This document shows positions 7,926-14,960 of a DNA stretch of 36,047 bases, piece by piece. Positions within the stretch are counted from its first letter, which is position 1; every line of letters starts with the position of its first letter. Origin of the DNA: DASYQD01 sp036005845 (GTDB lineage Bacteria; Acidobacteriota; Thermoanaerobaculia; Multivoradales; JAIOJS01). The notes beneath the pieces were generated by a model. That model saw only the letters and a program-made list of their open reading frames with translations. It had not been told where the DNA came from and did not search any database. The DNA lies in the NCBI GenBank assembly GCA_036005845.1, contig DASYQD010000002.1, positions 1 to 36,047 of the forward strand, in the 5' to 3' direction. The position numbers and the translations under genes were made by a program.

Positions 7926-8354
7926 TCAAGTCACCAGATCCGCCGGCCAGAGCACGAATGCAGAGCCGTTGCGGTGACGCAGAGCGCGGAAATGCCGCTT
8001 GTCGACGGTGAGGATGGTCCGCGTGTTCAAGCGCTCCGCGGTGGCAACCACGGCGGCATCGGCGACGCCGATGTCGAGGTCGCGATAGCGCTCCACCAGC
8101 TCGCGAACACGTGAGACGTCCGCGTCGGTGAAAGGTTCGAGAAGAAAAGCGCCGTCCTCCAGGCTCCTGAGGAAGTCGAGCTCGGCGTCGATACCGAGGT
8201 AGCGGCGCAGGAGGAAGTCCGCCTCGGCCAGCAGCGCCATGGGCACGATCACAGGTCCGGGCACCGCCGCGAAGGCTTCTGCGACCGCCCGGTGGTGGCG
8301 GTCGCCGGCGTCGTACAAGGCATAGATGGCACCTGAGTCGGCGACCACCGTCAC
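7926..8354 (-). CDS. PIN-domain ribonuclease toxin, VapC-like
   Basis: 142 residues. PIN nucleases cut RNA with a cluster of acidic residues holding divalent metal. These are visible as Asp6 (VVADSGAIYAL), Glu44 (LLAEADFLLRR), an Asp in IGVADAAVVATAE and an Asp in ILTVDKRHF. The start is GTG at 8352-8354, overlapping the antitoxin stop codon as GTGA, so translation is probably coupled to that of the antitoxin. Length and gene order (antitoxin first) fit type II VapBC modules. The cognate partner is the gene at 8351-8788. Confidence 0.9.
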   Translation of the reverse strand: MTVVADSGAIYALYDAGDRHHRAVAEAFAAVPGPVIVPMALLAEADFLLRRYLGIDAELDFLRSLEDGAFLLEPFTDADVSRVRELVERYRDLDIGVADAAVVATAERLNTRTILTVDKRHFRALRHRNGSAFVLWPADLVT

Positions 8355-8788
8355 CGGCGCGCCTTCCTCGCTTTTGGCCACAGGAGCTCCTCGGCATGGC
8401 TCGACACGTCGGACCGTCCGCTGCGGTAAGCCCCGATGCCGCGCGGCGCCGGTCGCCCCAGCCCTCGTACGTACTCCCGCAGGACTTGTGCGGCCAGCGC
8501 CGAGGTGGTGGTCCCCTCTCGGATGGCGGCTTGGCGCAGCGTGCGCTCGGTTTCGTCGTCGAGCTCGATCGTGCCCTGAGGGCCAGCGTCGTAGGTTGCG
8601 GCATCCTCGCTCACGAACGACGCGGAAGCGGTCGCGCCGGCGCCTCGTCTGCGAGCTAGCCCTCCGAGATAGCCGCGCAGCGCCGCCTGCATCAGAACGT
8701 TCAGGCTCGGGGGCGTCTCGAGGCGGGCCAAGTGTTTCGCAAGCAGGCCTTCGAGCTCGTCGGTGAGGGTCACGGTTGCACGCCGCAC
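8351..8788 (-). CDS. antitoxin with two ribbon-helix-helix-like segments, VapB-like
   Basis: 145 residues, about twice the usual VapB length. Residues 3-45 (RRATVTLTDELEGLLAKHL, then a second helix) and residues 72-111 (GTIELDDETERTLRQAA, then TTTSALAAQVLREYV) each show the strand-helix-helix pattern of CopG/VapB-type DNA-binding domains. They are joined by a roughly 25-residue linker. The tail (126-145, containing HAEELLWPKA) is the likely toxin-binding part. RHH domains normally work as dimers, so one chain could fold as a pseudo-dimer. The start is GTG at 8786-8788 with TAAGCT six bases upstream and no Shine-Dalgarno. The stop overlaps the toxin start. Confidence 0.8.
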   Translation of the reverse strand: MRRATVTLTDELEGLLAKHLARLETPPSLNVLMQAALRGYLGGLARRRGAGATASASFVSEDAATYDAGPQGTIELDDETERTLRQAAIREGTTTSALAAQVLREYVRGLGRPAPRGIGAYRSGRSDVSSHAEELLWPKARKARR

Positions 8789-8794
8789 GACCCG

Positions 8795-8824
8795 AGCTTA
8801 CACCAGTTGGTGCATTTGGTGCAT
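8795..8824 (-). promoter_or_regulatory. promoter -10 and probable autoregulatory operator of the vapBC-like module
   Basis: On the plus strand, CACCAGTTGGTG (8801-8812) is a dyad with half-sites CACCA/TGGTG. TTGGTGCAT occurs twice in direct tandem (8807-8815 and 8816-8824). On the minus strand TAAGCT (8795-8800) is six bases from the GTG start, so the repeats would cover the -10/-35 region. Antitoxins of this family usually repress their own promoter through such sites. Confidence 0.6.
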
Positions 8825-8869
8825 GTCCACATGCCCTGCAGCCTCGCCGGCGAGGGAGTCGCTGGTGCG

Positions 8870-9805
8870 TCAGACAGGCCCGCGCGACCGTCGCAGGCGC
8901 ACCGCGATCGCCAGGAAGCCCGCGGCCACGCCCAGCCCGATCCACAACCCTGGACTGCTGACGAACCGCAGCGGGGTCATTCGCATCAGCGGATCGATCA
9001 TCGAGGTGGTGGTGGTGAAGTCGGCGCCTTCGGGGCTGCCGGCGAAGCGGTGGGCGATGAAGTCGGCGAAGCGGGAGCTGCCGAAGGCGATGCGCTCGAC
9101 GGCGGCGATGGCGAGGAGTGGAAGTGTGGCCCACAGCCACGGCACGCGGTTCGCCCAGGCGGAGACGAGGAGCAGCCATGCATAGATCGGCGCGTACCAG
9201 AGGGCGTGGACGGTGACCATGTGGTAGAGGATCGTCGCCGTCAACTGCGGCAGGTCGACCTCCGACCACAGCATCCCCACCTGGCCGCTCGGTGCGAGCA
9301 CGGCGCTGCCGACGATGAGCATCAGGACGTGGACGACGAACGTGAGGGCCACCGTCAGCAGCGGCAGGATGACGAGCGGGACGCTCGTCTTCGCCAGCAC
9401 GGTCGTCAGGTCGGACATCGGCAGCGACTTCCAGAAGAGGATGCTGCGGTCGCGTCGCTCGCTCTGGAAGGCGTCGAAGCAGTAGAAGACGGCGACGACG
9501 AAGGTGGTGGCCATCAGCAGGAACGAGGCGAAGAGGTAGTGCTGCACGACGGCGTCGTGGCGCGGGACCGGCGCGAGCGCGGCGGCGTGGCGCATCCTGT
9601 CGGGGAGCTGGATGTCGCCGAGGAGCACGGCGACCACGATCAACGCCGCCACGGCGAGCGGCGCGAGGTAGATCGAGCGGCTCTCCCACAGCTCGCGGCG
9701 CAGCGACCAGAAGAAGCGGCGGACGCCGCCGATCTCGGTGGGTGCCGGCGCCGCCGCACCCCGATCGCCGCCGAGCTCCGCCACGCTGCCCGCTTCGCTG
9801 CTCAC
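8870..9805 (-). CDS. ABC transporter permease (ABC-2 type)
   Basis: 311 residues with about six hydrophobic segments, for example IYLAPLAVAALIVVAVLLG, FASFLLMATTFVVAVFYCF, ILPLLTVALTFVVHVLMLI and the C-terminal GLWIGLGVAAGFLAIAV. The segment FQSERRDRSILFWKSLPMSD is typical of ABC-2 permeases of YtrB/EcsA-type exporters, where a DRSxLFWKSLP motif follows the second helix. The GTG start (9803-9805) overlaps the ATPase stop as GTGA, so the two subunits are translationally coupled. The exported substrate is unknown; paired with a YtrA-type regulator, a role in envelope stress or antibiotic response is an inference. Confidence 0.9.
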   Translation of the reverse strand: MSSEAGSVAELGGDRGAAAPAPTEIGGVRRFFWSLRRELWESRSIYLAPLAVAALIVVAVLLGDIQLPDRMRHAAALAPVPRHDAVVQHYLFASFLLMATTFVVAVFYCFDAFQSERRDRSILFWKSLPMSDLTTVLAKTSVPLVILPLLTVALTFVVHVLMLIVGSAVLAPSGQVGMLWSEVDLPQLTATILYHMVTVHALWYAPIYAWLLLVSAWANRVPWLWATLPLLAIAAVERIAFGSSRFADFIAHRFAGSPEGADFTTTTSMIDPLMRMTPLRFVSSPGLWIGLGVAAGFLAIAVRLRRSRGPV

Positions 9806-10677
9806 TGGAGGCCTCCTCGCGCCTGGCCGGCCTGCCCGCCCACGACCGCCACGAACAGCTCCGCGATCGTCGGCGTGCGCACCTCGCCGAGCGCCTCGAG
9901 CGGCGCATGCTCGACGCCGTCGAAGAGCAGCTCGCTCCTCCCCAGCGCCTGCCGCTCGTGGATCGGCCGCAGCGCCCGCGCCGCCGCGAGCCGATCGGGG
10001 TTCACGGCCACCAGGCGATAACGCTCCTCGAGCGCGTCGGTGGCCATCGCGAGCACGATCCGCCCGCGGTCCATGAACACGACGTCGGTGAGCACGTGCT
10101 CGATCTCCTCGACCTGGTGGGTCGCCACGACGATCGTGCGCTGGCCGTCGAAATAGTCGCCGAGCAGCGAGTCGTAGAACTGTTTGCGGAAGAGAAGGTC
10201 GAGGCCGAGCGTCGGCTCGTCGAGCACCAGCAGCCGCGCGTCGATCGCCATCACCAGCGTCAAGTGGAGCTGGGTCACCATGCCCTTCGACAGCTCGCGC
10301 ACCTTGTGGCTCAGCCGGACGCTGGTGCGCTCGAGCAGCGCTTCGGCCTTGCCGCGGTCGAATCGCGGGTGCACGCCGGCGACGTAGTCGAGGAGCCGGG
10401 CGACGCGGATCCAGCGCGGCAGCACGGCGACGTCGGCGATGAAGGAGACCTCCTCCATCAGGCGGTCGCGCTCGCGCCATGGGTCGCGGCCGAGCACGCG
10501 CAGCTCGCCGTCGTACGGCACCAGGCCGAGCACCGCGTTGAGCGCCGTCGTCTTGCCGGCGCCGTTGGGGCCGATGACGCCGACGATGCGGCCTTCCTCG
10601 ACGCGCAGGTCGATGCCGTCGACGGCGACGTTGCCGCCGTACGCCTTGCGCAGGCCGTGCGCTGCGATGACGGCCAC
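9802..10677 (-). CDS. ABC transporter ATP-binding protein
   Basis: 291 residues. Walker A is GPNGAGKTT, the signature motif is LSKGM (in place of the usual LSGGQ, as is common in this exporter subfamily), and Walker B with the catalytic Glu is LLVLDEPTLGLD. The switch His lies in VVATHQVEEIEHV. The C-terminal 80 or so residues form an extra domain. The start is GTG at 10675-10677, two bases after the regulator stop and preceded by GGAGGAG. An open frame further upstream overlaps the regulator gene and is not needed. Works with the permease at 8870-9805. Confidence 0.93.
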   Translation of the reverse strand: MAVIAAHGLRKAYGGNVAVDGIDLRVEEGRIVGVIGPNGAGKTTALNAVLGLVPYDGELRVLGRDPWRERDRLMEEVSFIADVAVLPRWIRVARLLDYVAGVHPRFDRGKAEALLERTSVRLSHKVRELSKGMVTQLHLTLVMAIDARLLVLDEPTLGLDLLFRKQFYDSLLGDYFDGQRTIVVATHQVEEIEHVLTDVVFMDRGRIVLAMATDALEERYRLVAVNPDRLAAARALRPIHERQALGRSELLFDGVEHAPLEALGEVRTPTIAELFVAVVGGQAGQARGGLQ

Positions 10678-10679
10678 GC

Positions 10680-11057
10680 TCAGCGCTCCTCCTTGGGCTT
10701 CTTCGGCTTCCTGCCGTCGAGCAGGTCTTCGGCCTCGAGGCCGAGCCGGCGGATGGTGGCGTGGATCGCCGGCCACTCGTCGCTCAGGAATTTGTCGCGT
10801 TCGGCCTTCATCAGCGTCTGGCGCGCGCCGGGGTTGACGAACATGCCGCGGCCGCGGCGGCTCTCGACGAGGCCCTCGTCGACTAGCTGCTGGTAGCTCT
10901 TCAAGACCGTGAGCGGATTGACGCGATACTCGGCCGCCACGTTGCGCACCGAAGGCAGCGGATCGCCTTCGGCGAGGACGCCGTCGAGGATCATCGCCAC
11001 CACGCGGTCACGCAGTTGCCGGTAGATCGGCCGAGGGTCGTTCCACTCACGGTCCAT
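10680..11057 (-). CDS. GntR-family transcriptional regulator, YtrA subfamily
   Basis: 125 residues. The N-terminal winged helix-turn-helix begins PIYRQLRDRVVAMILDGVL, followed by LPSVRNVAAEYRVNPLTVLKSYQQL and a wing ending GRGMFV. Only a short helical tail follows, as in the YtrA subfamily that represses its own ABC transporter operon, often released by cell-wall-active compounds. It lies directly upstream of the ATPase gene. AAGG precedes the ATG. The palindrome at 11775-11794 is a candidate binding site. Confidence 0.93.
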   Translation of the reverse strand: MDREWNDPRPIYRQLRDRVVAMILDGVLAEGDPLPSVRNVAAEYRVNPLTVLKSYQQLVDEGLVESRRGRGMFVNPGARQTLMKAERDKFLSDEWPAIHATIRRLGLEAEDLLDGRKPKKPKEER

Positions 11058-11098
11058 CCGAGCCTTCTAGTTTTTCTCGACGATCGTAATGGCCGCGG

Positions 11099-11674
11099 TC
11101 ACTTCGACGGTGCGGCCGCCGGCGCCGGCACGCGGTGGAGGTCGAAGTGGGCGCGGACGTGTTTGTCGCCGGAGAGCATGAACGTCCAGTCTTCGGTGTG
11201 ATGGTCGGCGTCGACTGCGGTGAACGCCGCGTGGTGCATGTGACCGTACTTCGTCGGGCCGCTGACGTCGAGGTACTCGAAGTCGACCGTCTTGCCGTCC
11301 GGCATCGCAGTACCCACCATGCGCGGGCGGTTGCCGGCATCGCAGTAGTGGGTCAGCAGCAGGCGCCCCTCGTCGAGATAGAGCATGGTGATCGGGTTGT
11401 CGGGGCGGCCCTCGGACTTCATCTCGTGCATGAGCACGTTGCCCATCGAGGTGACGCGCAGCCAGATCTTGGTGGTCTTGCCCTCGATGTCGGGCACGGG
11501 CGGATCGGTGTGGATGACGCCTTCCCAGGCGCCCTCCAGCGTCTTCAGGCTGTCGAAGGCGGCCTTGGCGGGGTCGGGCGGCGGCGCCGGCGCGGCGAGG
11601 ACGGCGGTGGCGCTGGCGGCGGCGAGCAGGGTGAGGCAGAGCACGGTACGCAAGGTCTCCATGAGTGGCTTCAT
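11099..11674 (-). CDS. exported protein of unknown function, lipocalin-like beta-barrel (DUF1579-like)
   Basis: 191 residues. A signal peptide (1-27, ending AVLAAP) is followed by a single domain starting with LKTLEGAWEGVI and continuing with alternating strands, including GNVLMHEMKSEGRP and LLLTHYCDAGNRPRM. The layout (a GxW near the start, then about eight strands) resembles DUF1579 or other lipocalin-like barrels; assignment is by pattern only. AAGGAG sits nine bases before the ATG. It is transcribed 41 bases upstream of the GntR gene on the same strand, so it is probably the first gene of that operon. Confidence 0.75.
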   Translation of the reverse strand: MKPLMETLRTVLCLTLLAAASATAVLAAPAPPPDPAKAAFDSLKTLEGAWEGVIHTDPPVPDIEGKTTKIWLRVTSMGNVLMHEMKSEGRPDNPITMLYLDEGRLLLTHYCDAGNRPRMVGTAMPDGKTVDFEYLDVSGPTKYGHMHHAAFTAVDADHHTEDWTFMLSGDKHVRAHFDLHRVPAPAAAPSK

Positions 11675-11774
11675 GAGGTGTAACTCCTTGATCGGGTGAT
11701 GTTTTCTTGGCGCATCACGGAGAGCGTTTCGCCTGCCTGGCCAGTGCGGCGAGCGGCTGCCCGATCTGCTGTAC

Positions 11775-11809
11775 TGTTCTAGTTAACTACAACACCATGG
11801 CGATGTCAA
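11775..11809 (-). promoter_or_regulatory. promoter with overlapping palindromic operator for the GntR/ABC operon
   Basis: On the minus strand TTGACA (plus 11804-11809) is followed by a 17-base spacer and TTAACT (plus 11781-11786). The palindrome TGTTCTAGTTAACTACAACA (11775-11794) is symmetric except for one pair and covers the -10 and part of the spacer, the classic place for a repressor. It lies about 100 bases upstream of 11674. The adjacent GntR regulator is the most likely binder, by inference. Confidence 0.65.
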
Positions 11810-11828
11810 GGGCTTCCGAGCCGAGGGT

Positions 11829-11846
11829 GTCGAGATCGCTTCGCTG
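11829..11846. repeat. solo half-site of the palindromic repeat at 21791-21866
   Basis: GTCGAGATCGCTTCGCTG here is identical over 18 bases to 21791-21808, the left arm of a REP-like palindrome. It lies just beyond the stop of the SurA-like gene. Confidence 0.55.
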
Positions 11847-11856
11847 GTTGGCGCGG

Positions 11857-12576
11857 CTACGGTCGCGCGCCGACTCTGGGTGGCTGCGCGCGCTGCGGCC
11901 GATCGAAGTAATCCTGCACGTCGGCGCCGCGGCGCAGCTCGGCGGTCCAGCGCTGCAGCTCTTCGTTGAGCCGCTGCTGGCGCAGCACCTCGCGGATCTG
12001 CTCGCGCACGTCGTCGAGCGGCGGCACCGGCTGGCCGCCGGCCCGCAGCTGCGGCGCCAGCGTACGCTCGTAGTAGGCCTCGATCTCCTCGAGGCCGACG
12101 AAGACCCGGGCGCCGAGCAGCTCGTCGACGTAGACGAGCACCTGGAGCTGCTGCGCGACGAGCTGCTCCAGGCCTTCCATCGTCATGCCGAGCGACCGCA
12201 GCCGCTGGCGGAACGCCTCGTCGGAGGGGAAGCGCGAGCGGATCGTCTCCACCTGCTTGGCGATCATCTCCACCGGCACCTGCTCGAAGCCGTAGCGCTC
12301 GACTTCGTGGATGCGGAGGCGCTCCTCGATGAGCCCGTCGAGCACGCGGCGGCGGGCGTCGCGCTCGCTGCCGCCGGCGGGCGGCGGCGCGGTGCCGAGC
12401 GCCTGCGCGCGCTCGACGTCGGACTGCAGGATGGGGTCGCCGTCGACGACGGCGACGATGCGATCGCGCAGCGCCGGCTCGGCGGTGGGCGCCTGCGGTG
12501 CCGCGAGCGCGGGCGCGGCAAGTGCGGCGAGCAGCGGCAGCCACCGCGCGAGAAACGACGACCTGTGGCGGATCAC
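11857..12576 (-). CDS. SurA-like periplasmic chaperone without a PPIase domain
   Basis: 239 residues from the GTG at 12576. The signal peptide (RWLPLLAALAAPALA) precedes a SurA N-terminal-like domain starting RIVAVVDGDPILQSDVERA, with RRRVLDGLIEERLRIHEVERYG and the following helices. It then passes straight to a helix pair (VGLEEIEAYYERTL; DDVREQIREVLRQQRLNEEL) that in SurA/PpiD proteins comes after the parvulin domain, which is absent. It probably binds unfolded outer-membrane proteins rather than isomerising prolines. An upstream GTG at 12633 would put about 19 residues before the signal peptide; neither start has a ribosome site, though TACGAT lies eight bases before 12576. Probably co-transcribed with the transglycosylase-like gene. 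Confidence 0.8.
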   Translation of the reverse strand: MIRHRSSFLARWLPLLAALAAPALAAPQAPTAEPALRDRIVAVVDGDPILQSDVERAQALGTAPPPAGGSERDARRRVLDGLIEERLRIHEVERYGFEQVPVEMIAKQVETIRSRFPSDEAFRQRLRSLGMTMEGLEQLVAQQLQVLVYVDELLGARVFVGLEEIEAYYERTLAPQLRAGGQPVPPLDDVREQIREVLRQQRLNEELQRWTAELRRGADVQDYFDRPQRAQPPRVGARP

Positions 12577-12655
12577 GGCGCGCGATCGTAGCACCGGCGT
12601 CTCGCTCCGTTCGCGCGAAACGCCCGTGATCACGCCGGCTTCATCGACGCTTGGC

Positions 12656-14923
12656 TCAGCGCTGCGCCGTGCCGAGCTCGCGATACGCCATCTGCGCGCC
12701 GAGCATGCGCTCGACCATCGTGCGCACGTCGGGATTGCCGATCTTCGCCAGCGTCTCGGCGGGATCGCCGCTCGTGCACCAGGAGGCCCAGAGCTTCGCC
12801 TGCGCCGTGCCGACGAGGTGCGCCGCCAACGCCAGCGCCTGGCGGCCGTTGAATGCGCCGCCGAGCTGGGCCAGGCGCGCGGCGCCGACGGCGATGGCGA
12901 TCTCGGGCTCGTAGAGGTCGTCGGGGCGGACGCCCTTGACGCCTGCAGCTCCTGCCGCGCGCTCGGCGCTCGCGGGGTCGAGCAGCATGAGCCCGCGGCC
13001 GCCCCACTCGCTCATCGCCGTGGTGTCGAAACGGCTACCCTCGCGCATCACGCCCCAGAGCAGCGCCGGCTCGACGGCGACGCGCTTCGCCGCCGCCTCG
13101 ACGCGCTGCGGCCAGGGGCGCGGGAAGAGCACCTCGCGCAGCGGCAGCGGCAGGAGCTGCGGCGGAGCGGCGGCGAGCGCCGGGGCCGCGGTCTCCTGCG
13201 CCAGCGCCAGCGCGCGGCCAGGGTCGCGCGCGGCGAGGAGACGTTGCGCGGCGGTGAAAGCCAGGGCCGGCTGCCGCAGCGGAAAGTACTTCGTGATCGT
13301 CTCGCCGCTCACCTCGCGCCAGCCGCCGAGCGCCAGCACGCGATCCTCGGGGTCGTCGAATGCGGACTGCCAGAGCGGCCACTCTTCGGCGTCGACCGGC
13401 GCCAGCTTGAGGTAGGGCGCGATGCGCCGATCACGCGCCCACTGCTGGTAGAGGTAGAGCCGCAGCGGCTCGCGCTGCGGATCGCCGGCAGGGAGCAGCA
13501 GCCAGGCGGCGAGGCGATCGTCGGCGCGCGGCGACCGGCGCCAGCGCTCGACGGCGGTCTTGACGGCCGGCTGCATCGCCGCGCCGGCGAGCCGCCCGCG
13601 CGCTTCGGCGGTGAGCGGGTGGTAGGGGATCTCGCGCAGCAGGCGCAGGTACTGGAGCAGCGCCGCGTTCGTGTCGCCCTGCGCCTCGTCGGCGCGGCCG
13701 ATCCAGTAGACCGTCTCGGAGTCGGTGGCCCCGCGGAGCTGTACCGCCTGCTGCAAGAGCAGCGGTGCGGTGCCCACCTCACCCCTGGCGAGCTGCGAGA
13801 CGGCGAGGAACGTCGCCGCCTCCGCCGCGCGCGCGCTCCACTCGCGCCGCGCGCGCAGGATGTCGTAGGTGCGCTGCGCGTCGGCGCGGCGGACGAGCAG
13901 CCACTGCAGGCGGCAGGTGGCCAGCATGGCGGCGCTCGTCCACTCGCCGTTGGCGTTGAGGTTGGCGGCGCTCACGTAGGCGTGCAGCGCGCCGACGCGG
14001 TCGCCGGCGAGCTCGCGCGCGAAGCCTTCGTGGTAACGGGCGCGGGCACGCTGGTCGTTGCGCGCCACGCGCTCGGCGAGGCGTGCGAAGGTGCTCACCG
14101 CGCTGCGGTAGGCGTCGCGCGCCACCTGCGACAGCGCCAGCAGCTCGAAGGCCTCGACATGGCGCTGGTCGCGGATCTGCGCCGGGAAGGTGGAGACGAG
14201 CGGCCCGAGGAACGAGCCCGCGAGCTCCGGCTGGCGCAGCCGTTGGAAGGCGCGGCCCAGCACGAACGACACCTCGGGCGTGAGCTGCGCGCGGCCGAGG
14301 CCGGAGAGGCGCACCGCCGCGTCCCACGTCGCTTCATCGGCTGGGCCTTCGTCGATGAGGCGCGTCAGGTCGGCGACGCGGCTGCCGGGGCCGGCTGGAT
14401 CTCCTGAGGGCGCGCAGTCGGCGCGCGCCACGGAGAGGGCGCGGCGGTCGGCGGCGTCGAGCGCCGGCCAGTCGAGACCGGCGAGCAGCCGGCAGTCGCC
14501 GCCGGCGCGCAGCGAGCGGTGGAGCAGCGCCGCCGCCTGGTGGCGCAGCGCCGGCGGCGAGCTGCGGGTGACGAGCGGCGCCAGGAGCCCGGCCGCCATC
14601 TCCGGATGCTTGTCCGCCTGCAGGCGTGCGAGGCGCAGCCGGCAGTAGGGCGCCAGCGCCGGCGCGCGCTGCATCGCCATCGCGAAGGCCTTCGCCGCTT
14701 CGGCCGGATGGCCGAGCAGCTCGAGCAGATTGCCGCGCAGGTAGTCGATGCCCATCTCGCCGGCGCCCGGCTCGCCGGCGAGGCGGTCGGCGGCGAGCAG
14801 CGCTTCGGCCGCCGTCGTCGCGCCGTGCACCGCGGCGAGCTGCTCGAGGCCGGCGCGCGCTGCGGCGGGTAGGGCGAGGGCGAGGACGAGGAACGATGGA
14901 AGCGAGCGGCGCGCCGTCACCAT
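12656..14923 (-). CDS. lytic transglycosylase-like protein with degenerate catalytic motifs
   Basis: 755 residues. A signal peptide (1-24) is followed by a long alpha-helical superhelix with TPR-like units (about 30-600), the layout of Slt70. A C-terminal SLT-like domain begins about residue 605 (RVEAAAKRVAVEPALLWGVM). Three defining motifs are altered. The catalytic Glu of the R-Q-E-S-x-F motif is replaced by Gly629 (sequence REGSRF). GLMQxMP reads GLMLLDP. AYNAG reads AHLVG. Active transglycosylases cleave peptidoglycan glycan strands; this one probably only binds peptidoglycan or acts as a scaffold. The ATG at 14923 starts the signal peptide; the frame is open further upstream but carries no homology. 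It lies 37 bases after murA on the same strand. Confidence 0.85.
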   Translation of the reverse strand: MVTARRSLPSFLVLALALPAAARAGLEQLAAVHGATTAAEALLAADRLAGEPGAGEMGIDYLRGNLLELLGHPAEAAKAFAMAMQRAPALAPYCRLRLARLQADKHPEMAAGLLAPLVTRSSPPALRHQAAALLHRSLRAGGDCRLLAGLDWPALDAADRRALSVARADCAPSGDPAGPGSRVADLTRLIDEGPADEATWDAAVRLSGLGRAQLTPEVSFVLGRAFQRLRQPELAGSFLGPLVSTFPAQIRDQRHVEAFELLALSQVARDAYRSAVSTFARLAERVARNDQRARARYHEGFARELAGDRVGALHAYVSAANLNANGEWTSAAMLATCRLQWLLVRRADAQRTYDILRARREWSARAAEAATFLAVSQLARGEVGTAPLLLQQAVQLRGATDSETVYWIGRADEAQGDTNAALLQYLRLLREIPYHPLTAEARGRLAGAAMQPAVKTAVERWRRSPRADDRLAAWLLLPAGDPQREPLRLYLYQQWARDRRIAPYLKLAPVDAEEWPLWQSAFDDPEDRVLALGGWREVSGETITKYFPLRQPALAFTAAQRLLAARDPGRALALAQETAAPALAAAPPQLLPLPLREVLFPRPWPQRVEAAAKRVAVEPALLWGVMREGSRFDTTAMSEWGGRGLMLLDPASAERAAGAAGVKGVRPDDLYEPEIAIAVGAARLAQLGGAFNGRQALALAAHLVGTAQAKLWASWCTSGDPAETLAKIGNPDVRTMVERMLGAQMAYRELGTAQR

Positions 14924-14960
14924 CGTCTTCGCGCGGCCGACCCTTAGCGGCGCCGGCCCA

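Noticed and set aside
12311..14407. Long plus-strand open frame (698 codons) opposite the transglycosylase-like gene
   Set aside because: Arg/Ala/Gly-rich translation without motifs; it mirrors a minus-strand gene with clear signal peptide and domains. High GC makes such antisense frames common.
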